The notes beneath the pieces were generated by a model that had not been told where the DNA came from, ran no database searches, and worked only from the letters and a program-made list of their open reading frames with translations. A stretch of 64,000 bases of DNA from Streptomyces sp. NBC_01233. GTDB taxonomy: Bacteria; Actinomycetota; Actinomycetes; Streptomycetales; Streptomycetaceae. The DNA is taken from NCBI RefSeq assembly GCF_035989305.1, contig NZ_CP108514.1, forward strand, positions 8,970,501-9,034,500. Reading direction: 5' to 3'. Of this stretch, positions 35,953 through 44,013 are shown in pieces (the first letter of the stretch is position 1; every line of letters begins with the position of its first letter). Position numbers and translations under genes: made by a program.

Positions 35953-36813
35953 ATGAGACCGGTGGCAGGACCGTCCGGGGGCAGGCTGTACGCGGTGAGC
36001 GACCTCCATGTGGCCCACGAACAGAACCGGCAGATCGTGGAGGGGATCCACCCCCGGCACCAGGACGACTGGCTACTGGTCGCAGGCGACATCGCCGAGA
36101 AGGCCGCCGACGTCGAGTGGGCGCTGGGGCTGCTGGCCGACCGTTTTCACACCGTGGTCTGGGTCCCGGGAAATCACGAGCTGTGGACCCACCAGGACGA
36201 CCCTGTGACGCTGCGGGGGCGGGACCGCTACCTCCATCTCGTCGAAAGGTGCCGCTCCCTCGGCGTGCTGACCCCGGAGGACCCCTATCCGGTCTGGACC
36301 GGCCCGGGCGGGCCGGTGACCGTGGCACCGCTGTTCGTCCTCTATGACTACAGCTTCCTGCCGGCCGGCACCCGAAACGGGCAGGAGGGCCTCGGCAAGG
36401 CCTATGACGCCGGGGTGGTCTGCACCGACGAGTACCTGCTCCACCCAGACCCGTACGTGAGCCGCGAGGCCTGGTGTCATGCCAGGCTCGAGTACACGCG
36501 CAAGCGGCTCGACACCTGCGACCCTGAACTGTCCACCGTGCTGGTCAACCACTTCCCACTGGTCCGCGAACCCACCGCAGTGCTGCGCTACCCCGAGTTC
36601 GCGCTGTGGTGTGGCACCTCGGGCACCGCGGACTGGCACGTGCGCTACAGGGCGGCCACCGTGATCTACGGGCACCTTCACATCCCCCGCGTCACCTGGC
36701 ACGACGGGGTGCCCCACCGGGAGGTCTCGCTGGGCTACCCGAGGGAGTGGTCGCGCCGGGGCAAGCCGGATCCGCTGCTGCGCGAGGTCTTCCCCGCTGC
36801 CGCGGCACTGTGA
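35953..36813 (+). CDS. Calcineurin-like metallophosphoesterase
   Basis: 286 residues from ATG 35953 (GCAGGA upstream). Dimetal-site motifs in order: DLH (Asp17, His19), GDIAE (Asp46), GNHE (73-76), a downstream NHFP, and GHLH near residue 240. It hydrolyses a phosphoester or phosphodiester; the natural substrate is unknown. Its last codons overlap the start of the PPTase gene, so both are made from one message. Action on 4'-phosphopantetheine or CoA metabolites related to carrier-protein priming is conceivable but unproven. It begins 122 bp after the dioxygenase stop and may be co-transcribed with it. Confidence 0.88.
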   Translation: MRPVAGPSGGRLYAVSDLHVAHEQNRQIVEGIHPRHQDDWLLVAGDIAEKAADVEWALGLLADRFHTVVWVPGNHELWTHQDDPVTLRGRDRYLHLVERCRSLGVLTPEDPYPVWTGPGGPVTVAPLFVLYDYSFLPAGTRNGQEGLGKAYDAGVVCTDEYLLHPDPYVSREAWCHARLEYTRKRLDTCDPELSTVLVNHFPLVREPTAVLRYPEFALWCGTSGTADWHVRYRAATVIYGHLHIPRVTWHDGVPHREVSLGYPREWSRRGKPDPLLREVFPAAAAL

Positions 36814-37493
36814 TCGTGGAACTGCTGCCGGACTCGGTGCAGGTGGTGTCGGCCTTCGGCGACCCGCCGGGACCACCGCTCTTCCCCGCGGAGGAGGCGC
36901 TGATCGCCAACGCCGTGGACGTGCGCAGGAAGGAATTCACCACCGGACGGCGCTGCGCCAGGGAGGCACTGTCCCGGCTCGGGTACCCGGCCGCACCACT
37001 GCTGTCTGGGGCACAGGGCGAACCACTGTGGCCGACCGGGGTGAGGGGTTCGATCACGCACTGCGAGGGCTACCGGGCGGCGGCCGTGGTGCGCAGCACT
37101 GACCTGTTGGCGGTGGGGATGGATGCGGAGCGGGTACAAGCGCTCCGCCCAGGGGTCTTCGAAGCGGTCTCGTTGCCGGAAGAGCGGAAGCAAGTGGCGC
37201 GGTACCGCAGGCACCTCCCCGAGGCGCCCTGGGAAATGCTGCTCTTCAGTGCGAAGGAGTCCTTCTACAAAGCGTGGTTCCCACTGACAGGGAAGCCCCT
37301 GGAGTTCGAGGACGCCGTCATCGAGTTCGACCCGGACCACGGGACCTTCGAAGCCCGGCTTCTGGCCCCGGGGCCGCATGGGGGCGACTCGACCTTCGAT
37401 GGCTTCAGCGGGCGATGGGCCGTGCGTGCCGGCTTCGTGCTGACCGCGGTCGCGGTCGCCGTCCCGCCCGTCGGCGGATCCGCGTCGCGGTGA
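36810..37493 (+). CDS. Sfp/EntD-type 4'-phosphopantetheinyl transferase
   Basis: Activates ACP domains by moving phosphopantetheine from CoA to the conserved Ser. 227 residues from GTG 36810, which overlaps the phosphoesterase stop; GTG 36816 is a second choice. EntD-like motifs: GVRGSITHCEGY (about 77-88), GMDAE with Mg-binding Asp105 and Glu107, and FSAKESFYKAW with Glu150. Length is normal for the family. Being within the cluster, it can prime the seven-plus ACPs of these PKS proteins. Confidence 0.95.
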   Translation: MIVELLPDSVQVVSAFGDPPGPPLFPAEEALIANAVDVRRKEFTTGRRCAREALSRLGYPAAPLLSGAQGEPLWPTGVRGSITHCEGYRAAAVVRSTDLLAVGMDAERVQALRPGVFEAVSLPEERKQVARYRRHLPEAPWEMLLFSAKESFYKAWFPLTGKPLEFEDAVIEFDPDHGTFEARLLAPGPHGGDSTFDGFSGRWAVRAGFVLTAVAVAVPPVGGSASR

Positions 37494-37621
37494 TCACACG
37501 GTCCGTCCGGGCAGGCACGACCGGGCAGGCCCGGTGGTCTTGCGACTGCCCTTTCGCCCACCCCAAAGCCGCTCATGGACGGGCGAATCGGGGCTGAGGT
37601 GAGCCGAACGACATCCCGTCT

Positions 37622-37636
37622 ACAACACGCGGTTGT
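37622..37636. promoter_or_regulatory. Small dyad before the MFS exporter gene
   Basis: ACAAC-ACGCG-GTTGT, 5-bp arms with a 5-bp spacer, in the 232-bp gap between the PPTase and exporter genes. A third GGTTGT follows at about 37643. No cluster-type operator is present here. Possibly a repressor site, but the arms are short. Confidence 0.25.
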
Positions 37637-37725
37637 GACATCGGTTGTTTGACCTTCGGGCACGCCACTCGATTTGATATCGCCGTTACGCGTGATGAGC
37701 TTGGGCGAGCAAAGAGTAGGCAAGC

Positions 37726-38970
37726 ATGGCTGAGAGGCAGTCCCTGGGGTCGGGGTTCCGCTGGCTCTGGGCGTCGTACGCGGCCAGTACCCTGGGTACC
37801 TGGCTTGCCTTCGACGCCTTTCCGTTGATTGCGATCCTCCTGCTGCATGCCGAGCCGGCCGAGGTGTCGGTGCTGGCGGCTGCAGGGCTGGCGGTGGGAG
37901 CCGTGGTGGCGGTGCCGCTCGCTCCGTGGGTGGAGTTCCGCCGCAAACGGCCGGTGATGATCGCGATGGACCTCGTCCGCTTCACGGCACTGATGACCGT
38001 CCCCATCGCATTCATGTTCGACCTTCTGAGCTACGTCCAGCTAATGGTGGTGTCCGTCGTCGTCGCGGCTGCCAACATCACTTTCCGGGCTGCGAGTGGG
38101 GCGTGCTTGAAGGCACTCGTGCCGCGGGAAAGCCTGCTCATCGCGAACGGGCGGTTCGAATCCACGACCTGGACCGCCACTGTGCTGGGACCGCCGCTCG
38201 GCGGCGCCGCGATCGGATTGCTCGGCCCTGTGGTGACGGTCATGGCCAACGCGGTCAGCTTCCTGCTCTCGGCCGTGGGTATCCGCGCGATCGGCGGCAC
38301 GGAGCAGCGGCCGGAGTCCGCCGGAACACCGGGGCTGAGGGCCATTGAGTTGTTCGAGGGCTGGCGGTACATCCTGACGCACCCGGCACTCCGCCCGCTG
38401 CTGTTCAACACGATCCTGGTCAACGGCCTGATCATGGCCACCTCGCCGCTGCTCGCGGTCCTCATGCTGGGCCCGCTTGGCTTCGCCCCTTGGCAGTACG
38501 GGCTCGCCTTCGGACTCCCGTGTATCGGGGGCATCATCGGCTCGCGCGTGGCCCGCCCACTTGTCAGGAGTTTCGGTGAGCACCAGGTGATGCTCACCGC
38601 CGGAGTGCTGCGCGCCTGCTGGCTGCTCGGGCTTGTCTTCATCCAGCCAGGCGTCGCCGGGATCGTGGTCGTGGTGGCCGTCGAGTTCGGGATGATCACC
38701 TGTATGGGCGTGTTCAACCCGGTGTTCGCGACCTACAGGCTGGAGCAGACCGCGACGGACCGGGTCGCCCGGGTCCTGTCCGCTTGGACGGTCACCAGCA
38801 ACGCCACCGTCGCCATGCTGACCGTCCTGTGGGGCGTGCTGGCCAGCCTCATCGGCCCCCGCACTGCTATTGGGATTGCCGGTGTCCTGATGCTGACGAC
38901 CCCGCTTCTGCTTCTCCGCTCTCGGCACACCACACAACACGAACGCGTACCGGCCATGATCAGCGTTTGA
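37726..38970 (+). CDS. MFS exporter (EntS/MFS_3-like)
   Basis: 414 residues with about 11-12 hydrophobic helices; the RRKRP stretch after helix 2 is the usual charged MFS loop. Resembles enterobactin/macrolide-efflux transporters that use the proton gradient to push small molecules out of the cell. Start ATG 37726 with AGTAGGC upstream. It lies on the plus strand after the PPTase gene and ends 69 bp from the convergent reductase. Export of the polyketide, giving part of self-resistance, is the natural inference. There is no adjacent TetR-type regulator. Confidence 0.9.
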   Translation: MAERQSLGSGFRWLWASYAASTLGTWLAFDAFPLIAILLLHAEPAEVSVLAAAGLAVGAVVAVPLAPWVEFRRKRPVMIAMDLVRFTALMTVPIAFMFDLLSYVQLMVVSVVVAAANITFRAASGACLKALVPRESLLIANGRFESTTWTATVLGPPLGGAAIGLLGPVVTVMANAVSFLLSAVGIRAIGGTEQRPESAGTPGLRAIELFEGWRYILTHPALRPLLFNTILVNGLIMATSPLLAVLMLGPLGFAPWQYGLAFGLPCIGGIIGSRVARPLVRSFGEHQVMLTAGVLRACWLLGLVFIQPGVAGIVVVVAVEFGMITCMGVFNPVFATYRLEQTATDRVARVLSAWTVTSNATVAMLTVLWGVLASLIGPRTAIGIAGVLMLTTPLLLLRSRHTTQHERVPAMISV

Positions 38971-39039
38971 CGCCGTGTACCCCCGAAGACCGGTGCGGCT
39001 ACGGGGCAACCAGCTCCGTCCGTCTTGTAGTGCCCGCGG

Positions 39040-39675
39040 TCAATGGACGATACGGTACTTGATGTGGGTGACCTTGGGCGATGGAACGACCTTCACGAGT
39101 TCCAGGGTCGGGTCGCCGACGTCCAGCAGCAACCGTTCGCCGGCACCCAGCACGATCGGGACGAGGTGTACGTAGAGCTCGTCGAGCATCCCGGCGGCGA
39201 GGAACTGCCGGACGGTCTCGGCTCCGCCGGCGATCGAGACGGCCTGCCCGCCGGCAGCGCGGCGGGCCTGTTCAAGCGCGGCTTCGATGCCCTCGGTCAC
39301 GAAGGTGAACGTGGTGCCACCCCGCATTTCCAGCGGCTCCCGTGGATAGTGGGTGAGCACGAAAACAGGTGCGCGGAAGGCCGGTTCCTCGCCCCACCAG
39401 CCGTGCCAGGACTCGTCCCAGGGGCCTTCGCCGCCACCGAACATGTGCCGCCCCATGATGTAGGCGCCGACCCCGTCGAGGACTTCCTCGATGACCTGGC
39501 AGTCGACGGTCTGCTCACCGCCCTGGCGGCCCTGATGCTCATGCCATGCCTTGCTGGCGAACACCCACTGGTAGAGGCGCATCCCGCCCACGCCGACCGG
39601 GTTCTTCGCGCTCTGGTCGGGGCCGGCGACGAAGCCGTCAAGGGACATCGAGACGTGGCAACTGACGATGCTCAT
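39040..39675 (-). CDS. RibD C-terminal/DHFR-like reductase
   Basis: 211 residues from ATG 39675. N-terminal VSCHVSMSLDGFVAGPDQS is the signature of the stand-alone RibD-C/dihydrofolate-reductase-like family common in actinomycetes, followed by AYIMGRHMF and a nucleotide-binding SIAGGAETVRQFL. Members are NADPH-dependent reductases, often without a known substrate. The start overlaps the stop of the dioxygenase remnant as ATGA, so translation is probably coupled to it and transcription may come from cluster promoter site 5. Whether it serves the pathway or was captured by rearrangement is unclear. Confidence 0.85.
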   Translation of the reverse strand: MSIVSCHVSMSLDGFVAGPDQSAKNPVGVGGMRLYQWVFASKAWHEHQGRQGGEQTVDCQVIEEVLDGVGAYIMGRHMFGGGEGPWDESWHGWWGEEPAFRAPVFVLTHYPREPLEMRGGTTFTFVTEGIEAALEQARRAAGGQAVSIAGGAETVRQFLAAGMLDELYVHLVPIVLGAGERLLLDVGDPTLELVKVVPSPKVTHIKYRIVH

Positions 39676-39893
39676 GCCCTGATGCCCTTTTGCGAAGTCG
39701 TGGACCCGTGGGCAGCAGTCGTCGGATGGCAATCCTCCGGGTTCCACGAAGCTGTGCGGCTTGGCTCACGGAATCGCGCCGTGTCCTTCCCCATCACCAG
39801 GCGCGGGACGCGGGTGGGTCCGGCCTCCATGAATCCGGTGACGAATTGCTCCGCGACGGCGCACGGCTTGGTCTGGCGAGTCGTGTCGGTCAA
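39672..39893 (-). pseudogene. 5' remnant of a second phytanoyl-CoA-type dioxygenase
   Basis: 73 codons from TTG 39893. The first 45 or so residues align with the dioxygenase at 35033: TDTTRQTKPCAVAEQFVTGF here against TDTTPKNAPYAVAEEYVTNF there, then G-T-R/H-x-P-x-L and AR-RE. Homology stops near residue 50, and no iron-binding motif remains. The last codons are unrelated and end in an ATGA overlap with the reductase gene. Its promoter, operator site 5, is also preserved. It is either dead or kept only as a translated leader for the reductase. Confidence 0.82.
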
Positions 39894-39955
39894 TGCGGCT
39901 CTCCCGTACTCATACAGGCGTGATGAACGGACTCTTCATGGTCGGCGCACGACAA

Positions 39956-40000
39956 TTCTTAGGCACGATGCGGTGCGCATGGAAAGTGAACCTTTGTCCA
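39956..40000 (-). promoter_or_regulatory. Cluster operator/promoter site 5 (dioxygenase remnant/reductase)
   Basis: Read toward the remnant: TGGACAAAGG followed by TTCACTTTCCA (40000-39980), 18 bp, then TAAGAA (39961-39956). The -35 part is slightly degraded (TTTCCA). About 63 bp before the TTG start. Confidence 0.75.
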
Positions 40001-40583
40001 CGGTGTTGCAATTCCGGACGGCCGGGCCGGTCGGGGGAGGAGCCCGGCCGGAGCGGCGACGGTCAGTGGGCGCATCGGGCTGGCTCGCTGCGCCGCGGCC
40101 CGCTGGGCCGGCGCCTGTTGTGGCTGCGCCGGCTGACCGCGTCCCCGGTCTTCGTCACAGGTAGCGGTGGGGGCCGATCCGGCTTGCCTTCCTCGCTCGC
40201 GAGTTCGTCCGGCTGGGCCAGGTGGTTTGCGCGCTGGACGGCTGGGGCGCCGAGGTCGGGGTACGCCCGGGGTCACCCCACAGTGGTGGCGGGCGACTCC
40301 GATCCGGTCCTTGCCGGCGGCGCAGGTGACCACCGTCGCCGTCACACCGTGAGCCACGCGATTCACAGTGGACAAGATGGATCGGGCCATTCGGCGAAGG
40401 ATCCAAGGCAGCTGTCTACCATGACATCCGCAGGTGGATTTCGAGTTTTGCCCCCGTATGCGCCACGGGACGGCTACGGTGGTCGCGTTCACGTGATCAG
40501 ATACCCTGGGATTGATACCTGAGCCGTCTGCGGCATCGTTATTTACACGTTTGCTCACGCTTCCATGGGTCTCCGATCTTGGT
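40001..40583. other. Gene-free stretch, degenerate
   Basis: No supportable gene. Short open frames occur on both strands, but none has a family motif or a convincing ribosome site. Composition is ordinary high GC until about 40480, then AT-richer. Probably relics of a rearrangement that also truncated the neighbouring dioxygenase copy. Confidence 0.5.
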
Positions 40584-40618
40584 GAGGAATTCTTTAACTC
40601 GACTTGAAAGAATTCCTC
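40584..40618 (-). terminator. Strong inverted repeat downstream of the LuxR gene
   Basis: Perfect 12-bp arms GAGGAATTCTTT / AAAGAATTCCTC with an 11-nt loop, 54 bp past the LuxR stop. The A/T-rich inner stem is unusual for a Streptomyces terminator. It could work in both directions. Confidence 0.7.
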
Positions 40619-40671
40619 CAGAGGTGCGGGAGGCCTCGGTTTGCTTCCGGTTCTAACGGGCACCCCGGGCG

Positions 40672-41091
40672 TCAGAGGTCAACCTGTGGGATGTTGTAGA
40701 AAAACGTGAGCTGGTAGGTGTACGAGACCAGTCCTGCCTGTAGCCGCGACTCGACGCCGAGTTTCGCCATGATTTGGGACATGTGGGCCTTCGCGGTACG
40801 CTCGGTGATACGCAGGTGTCGCGCAATACCGCGGTTTGAGCTGCCGTTGCCCAATAAACGGAACACCTGGAATTCCCGGTCCGATAGCAGGGTGACCTTG
40901 GCTAGTTCTTCGTGCCACCTGTGCGGTTTGGCTGGTGGCTGGGCATCCCCGGCGAGTTCCGTGAGGTCTTCATGCTGGATGCGTTCGTTCATTTCTGCAG
41001 TGGATGTATGCTCCCTCTCGGTGAGGGTAGGTAACGCGAGCATCCGCGAACTAGTGGGGCATCGATTTCCTGAAACGGGGGCCAATATCAT
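40672..41091 (-). CDS. LuxR-family (GerE-type HTH) regulator
   Basis: 139 residues from ATG 41091 with AAGGGAG nine bases upstream. The C-terminal half (about 65-125) is a GerE-type helix-turn-helix: LSDREFQVFRLLGNGSSN, then IARHLRITERTAKAHMSQIM and AKLGVESRLQAG. The N-terminal 60 residues carry no recognisable receiver, PAS or ATPase domain, so it is a short stand-alone DNA-binding protein. Within the cluster it is the closest candidate for the activator of the six-site regulon; the LysR gene at 58454 is the alternative. A 390-bp AT-rich upstream region with phased repeats suggests that it is itself controlled. Confidence 0.9.
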   Translation of the reverse strand: MILAPVSGNRCPTSSRMLALPTLTEREHTSTAEMNERIQHEDLTELAGDAQPPAKPHRWHEELAKVTLLSDREFQVFRLLGNGSSNRGIARHLRITERTAKAHMSQIMAKLGVESRLQAGLVSYTYQLTFFYNIPQVDL

Positions 41092-41430
41092 AGCCGAACA
41101 CTCCCTTCGGTGGGCGCCTTGCTTTGAATATTGAGAAATCGGAACGGGGAGCGCAATGTGAAATCGAAGGTGTGTAGAAGTCGTACGTTTCCAGCCGAAT
41201 ATTAGTTCTATAGGTTAGTCGTAGGGCTCCTCAGATCGCAAGATTTTTTCATCCGAGGGGAAGTATTTGGACTTCTCTGGGGAGATATCTGGACTTATTT
41301 TGCGACTGTAGGTTTAATTTCCGTGATGGCAGGGAAGTGTGTACGGCTTCGTCAAAGTAGGTATGTGGCTGGCTTATCTGCTGTTACCGAGGTTGAACTC
41401 GTGACGTCATCTGGTTGCTCAGGGGTCTGA
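41092..41430. other. AT-rich gene-free region upstream of the LuxR gene
   Basis: No gene. Noticeably lower GC than anything around it, with T-runs (for example AGATTTTTTCATC near 41241). It ends where the IS630 relic begins. Likely the long control region of the LuxR gene, or DNA of foreign origin. Confidence 0.5.
41264..41296. promoter_or_regulatory. Phased direct repeats upstream of the LuxR gene
   Basis: TATTTGGACTT (41264-41274) and TATCTGGACTT (41286-41296) are 22 bp apart, exactly two turns, with a weaker CTGGGGA copy between them at the 11-bp phase. They lie in the AT-rich, gene-free stretch 41092-41430. The 11-bp period is that of SARP-type activator sites, but no SARP gene is in the window. 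Confidence 0.45.
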
Positions 41431-42435
41431 TGGTCAGGCCGGTCTCGGCCGGGCGGCCGTCTGTGAGGTTTGCCGCGGTACAGGATGTGCCGTAGGTCGC
41501 GTCGGATGCGCTGGGCGGGACCGGGCCCTGTGACGGGGTCGAGACCGGGAGCGTCGGACGGCAGGTCTTACATGCTGGTCAGCCAGTCTCGGGAAGCTGC
41601 GAACTCCCACAGCCGGGCGGCCTTGTGGACGTTGATGTTTGTCCCAGACGGGCATGATCGGGCCCCCGAGCTGCTGTGGGATGCGATCAGCAGGTCCCGG
41701 TAGTCGCGCCAGGAGAAGCTCTGGCGTCCGTCATGCCGACCGTCGCCCTGCAGATGAGCCGGAGCCGGTGGCCGGATTTGTATCAGGCCAGTGAGGCGAT
41801 GGACATCCGTCTGTGGGAACGGGCACGGATCGGTAGCACCGACCGGCGGCCGCGATGTGACCAGGGCTTTGCCGGCGGCGGTGTCATGGAGAATCCCGGC
41901 TCGTCCTCGACGGTGAGCCGGGCTCCACAAGGCGCCGCGAGTCTTCCGCGCAGAGCCACACCTCCTTGACCCACCCGGCCACGGCCTTGCCGTCATGCTC
42001 CATGGCGCGTCGGGCCGGCACCTGGCAGGACCAGCCGTTGCGCAGCAGCTTCCGCACGCCCTGGACCGTGTAGGTCCGGTGGAAGCGCCGGCGGATCACC
42101 GTATTGACCCGCGCCAGCGTCCACCGCTGGTCCTCCCAGCCGTGCGCGGCGGGCCCTTGGCCAGCTCCGCCACCAACTGGGTGAACTGCTTCTGGGTCAG
42201 CCTCGGCCGCGACGGCGGGCCTTGCGACCGTAGAGCCTGCGGACCGCCCTCGTTCCACGTCCGCCGCTATCGCTGCACCGACCGCACACTGACCCGCAGG
42301 CCCTTCGCGATCACCGCAGGCGCCTCACCCAGGGCGAAGCGCTCCGCGGCTTGGAGCCGTAACCCCTCGCGGAACTACTGGCGTTCGGTGGTCAGCCCGC
42401 CCCCTTGTGGATACCGCATACCCCGGTGATACCGC
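41430..42435 (-). pseudogene. IS630-family transposase relic
   Basis: Frame-shifted remains of a whole transposase, readable in pieces. 42435-42150 codes the HTH part (GLRVSVRSVQR, then RRTWNEGGPQALRSQGPPSR and PRLTQKQFTQLVAELAKGP). 42140-41990 codes the winged-helix part (GWEDQRWTLARVNTVIRRRF, SYTV-like TYTVQGVRKLL). 41720-41450 codes DDE-domain traces (SWRDYRDLLIASH, NINVHKAARLWEFAASRDWL, GLDPVTG, RRDLRHILYR). Multiple frameshifts and stops; inactive. No clear terminal repeats were found. Confidence 0.8.
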
Positions 42436-42693
42436 AGCGGACGACAGGCCGTCAGCCCCTACGACATCACGAGTTGAACGTCACGAGTGGATGGACTGGC
42501 CGGTTTCGGCGTACGGGATTTCTTGGAGAGGGAGGTGGCGGGGGGCGACGGTTGCGATGATCTGCAGAATCTCGGCTGGCCAGCGGGGTCTGCCGTGGTT
42601 GGTCGAGGTTTCATGACAGCAAGCAGGGCATCCTTCGCTTCGCCTGCCGGATCACCGCACGTAGCCGACTGGGCGGATTGAGTCCGGGGGAGC

Positions 42694-43899
42694 TCAAACG
42701 CCATTTTCGAGAGGTCCGGAAGGCTCCCTGTTCAACGAGGTGACGCTGTGGCGGGCTGCCCGCAGGGCGGCGGCGAAGGACAGCCGACCAGGATCGAGCG
42801 GATCGCTACGGTTCACTGCGGCTCTGTGCATCAGGACTCTCACGCCGGTGTAGAGGACCAGGTGGGCGTAAATCTCCTGGAACACCAGCTCCGGGCTCTT
42901 GCTCGGCAGTACGGTTCGACTCCCGATCTGCGTGGTCTCCAGTTCGGCCAGGGTGTTGTCCAGCTCCCAACGCTCACCGTACAGCGCGGCCAGCTCTGTG
43001 GTCGGAGCCCGTTCGGGGTCCATGAGTGTGGTGATCAACTGGTAGGTCTCGGCCCGTTTGCGGCAGGCGATCTCCCGGCTGTACTCGATCACCCGGACCC
43101 GGACGTCCTGGGGCGGTCGGACGCCGCCGCTCCTTCTGTCCAGGACGGTGGAGATCCACGAGCCGTCGGACAGGACCTCCGCCACCGGAAGTTTCACGAT
43201 GCCGGGGATCCGCAACAGAAGATCGGCACCGGTAGCCGCCAGCAGCTGCCAGAGCTGGGCTCCGGGCAGGCCGCGATCAGCCAGGACGAGCATGCCCGGC
43301 CGGAACGAGCGGGCGAGCCGCTCGACCAAAACGCGTTCCTCGACCCGGTGAGAGTCGACCGCCGCGTCGCAGATCGCACGGCTCCCCACTTCGACCAGCA
43401 CCATCACCCGGGCCAGGGGAGATCCGGTCGGGCCCTTGTCCGGCCTCGTCTGAAGCCGTCCCAGCCCTGCTTCGTTGGCCTGCGAGTAGGCGGCCGGCAG
43501 TGTTGTGCCATCGACTCCCATCAGCCGCAGTCCCCGCCAGAAAGCACCCGGCGTCCGCGCATCGGCCACTGCGGTGCCGGTGTGAACCAGCAGTTCATGC
43601 ATCGGCTCCACGCCGAGCTTGCGTCGGGCACGGAAGACTGCCGCCTTGTCCGGGACTCGCCACTCGCCCCACTCGTCCTCGTGGCGAGCAGCCACGGCGA
43701 GAGTGCGCAGCACTCCAAGGTAAGGCTCCGGACAGAACAATGCCCGCGCCAGCGCGAAATACACCATCAGCCTCGGCGGCAGCAGGCGTACCCGAACCTC
43801 ACACGCCTGGGACTTGGCCAGAACCGCGTCCACCAGCTCTGGCGGGAACACCTCGTCCAGATCGCCCAGCCTGATCCGGTCCACCAGCCGAACAGTCAT
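42694..43899 (-). mobile_element. IS4-family transposase, intact ORF
   Basis: 401 residues from ATG 43899; an upstream extension reads through the dnaE start in the opposite strand and is rejected. It has the IS4-type N-terminal domain (LVDAVLAKSQACEVRVRLLP, then PRLMVYFALARALF) followed by a DDE domain with VDGTTLPA, VLADRGLPG and the YREK-like YGERWELDNTLAELE. The ORF is uninterrupted, so the enzyme may be active. Its start is only 114 bp from the dnaE start on the other strand. I could not define terminal inverted repeats or a target duplication. 42436-42693 between this and the IS630 relic holds nothing recognisable. Confidence 0.88.
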
Positions 43900-44013
43900 C
43901 AGACGCCACCCCCTGGCCTCCGTTGAACCGCTAAATGCCCCCAAAGTCAACGGCTTTGGCGCTAGGATCAGAGTCGCCCAGCCGCCGCCGCTCGCCCGAG
44001 GAGTGCCCCCACC

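Noticed and set aside
37634..37655. A seventh cluster operator before the MFS gene (TTTGACCTTCGGGCA)
   Set aside because: It shares only the ACCTTCG core. The flanking positions and the spaced -10 do not match, so it was not counted.
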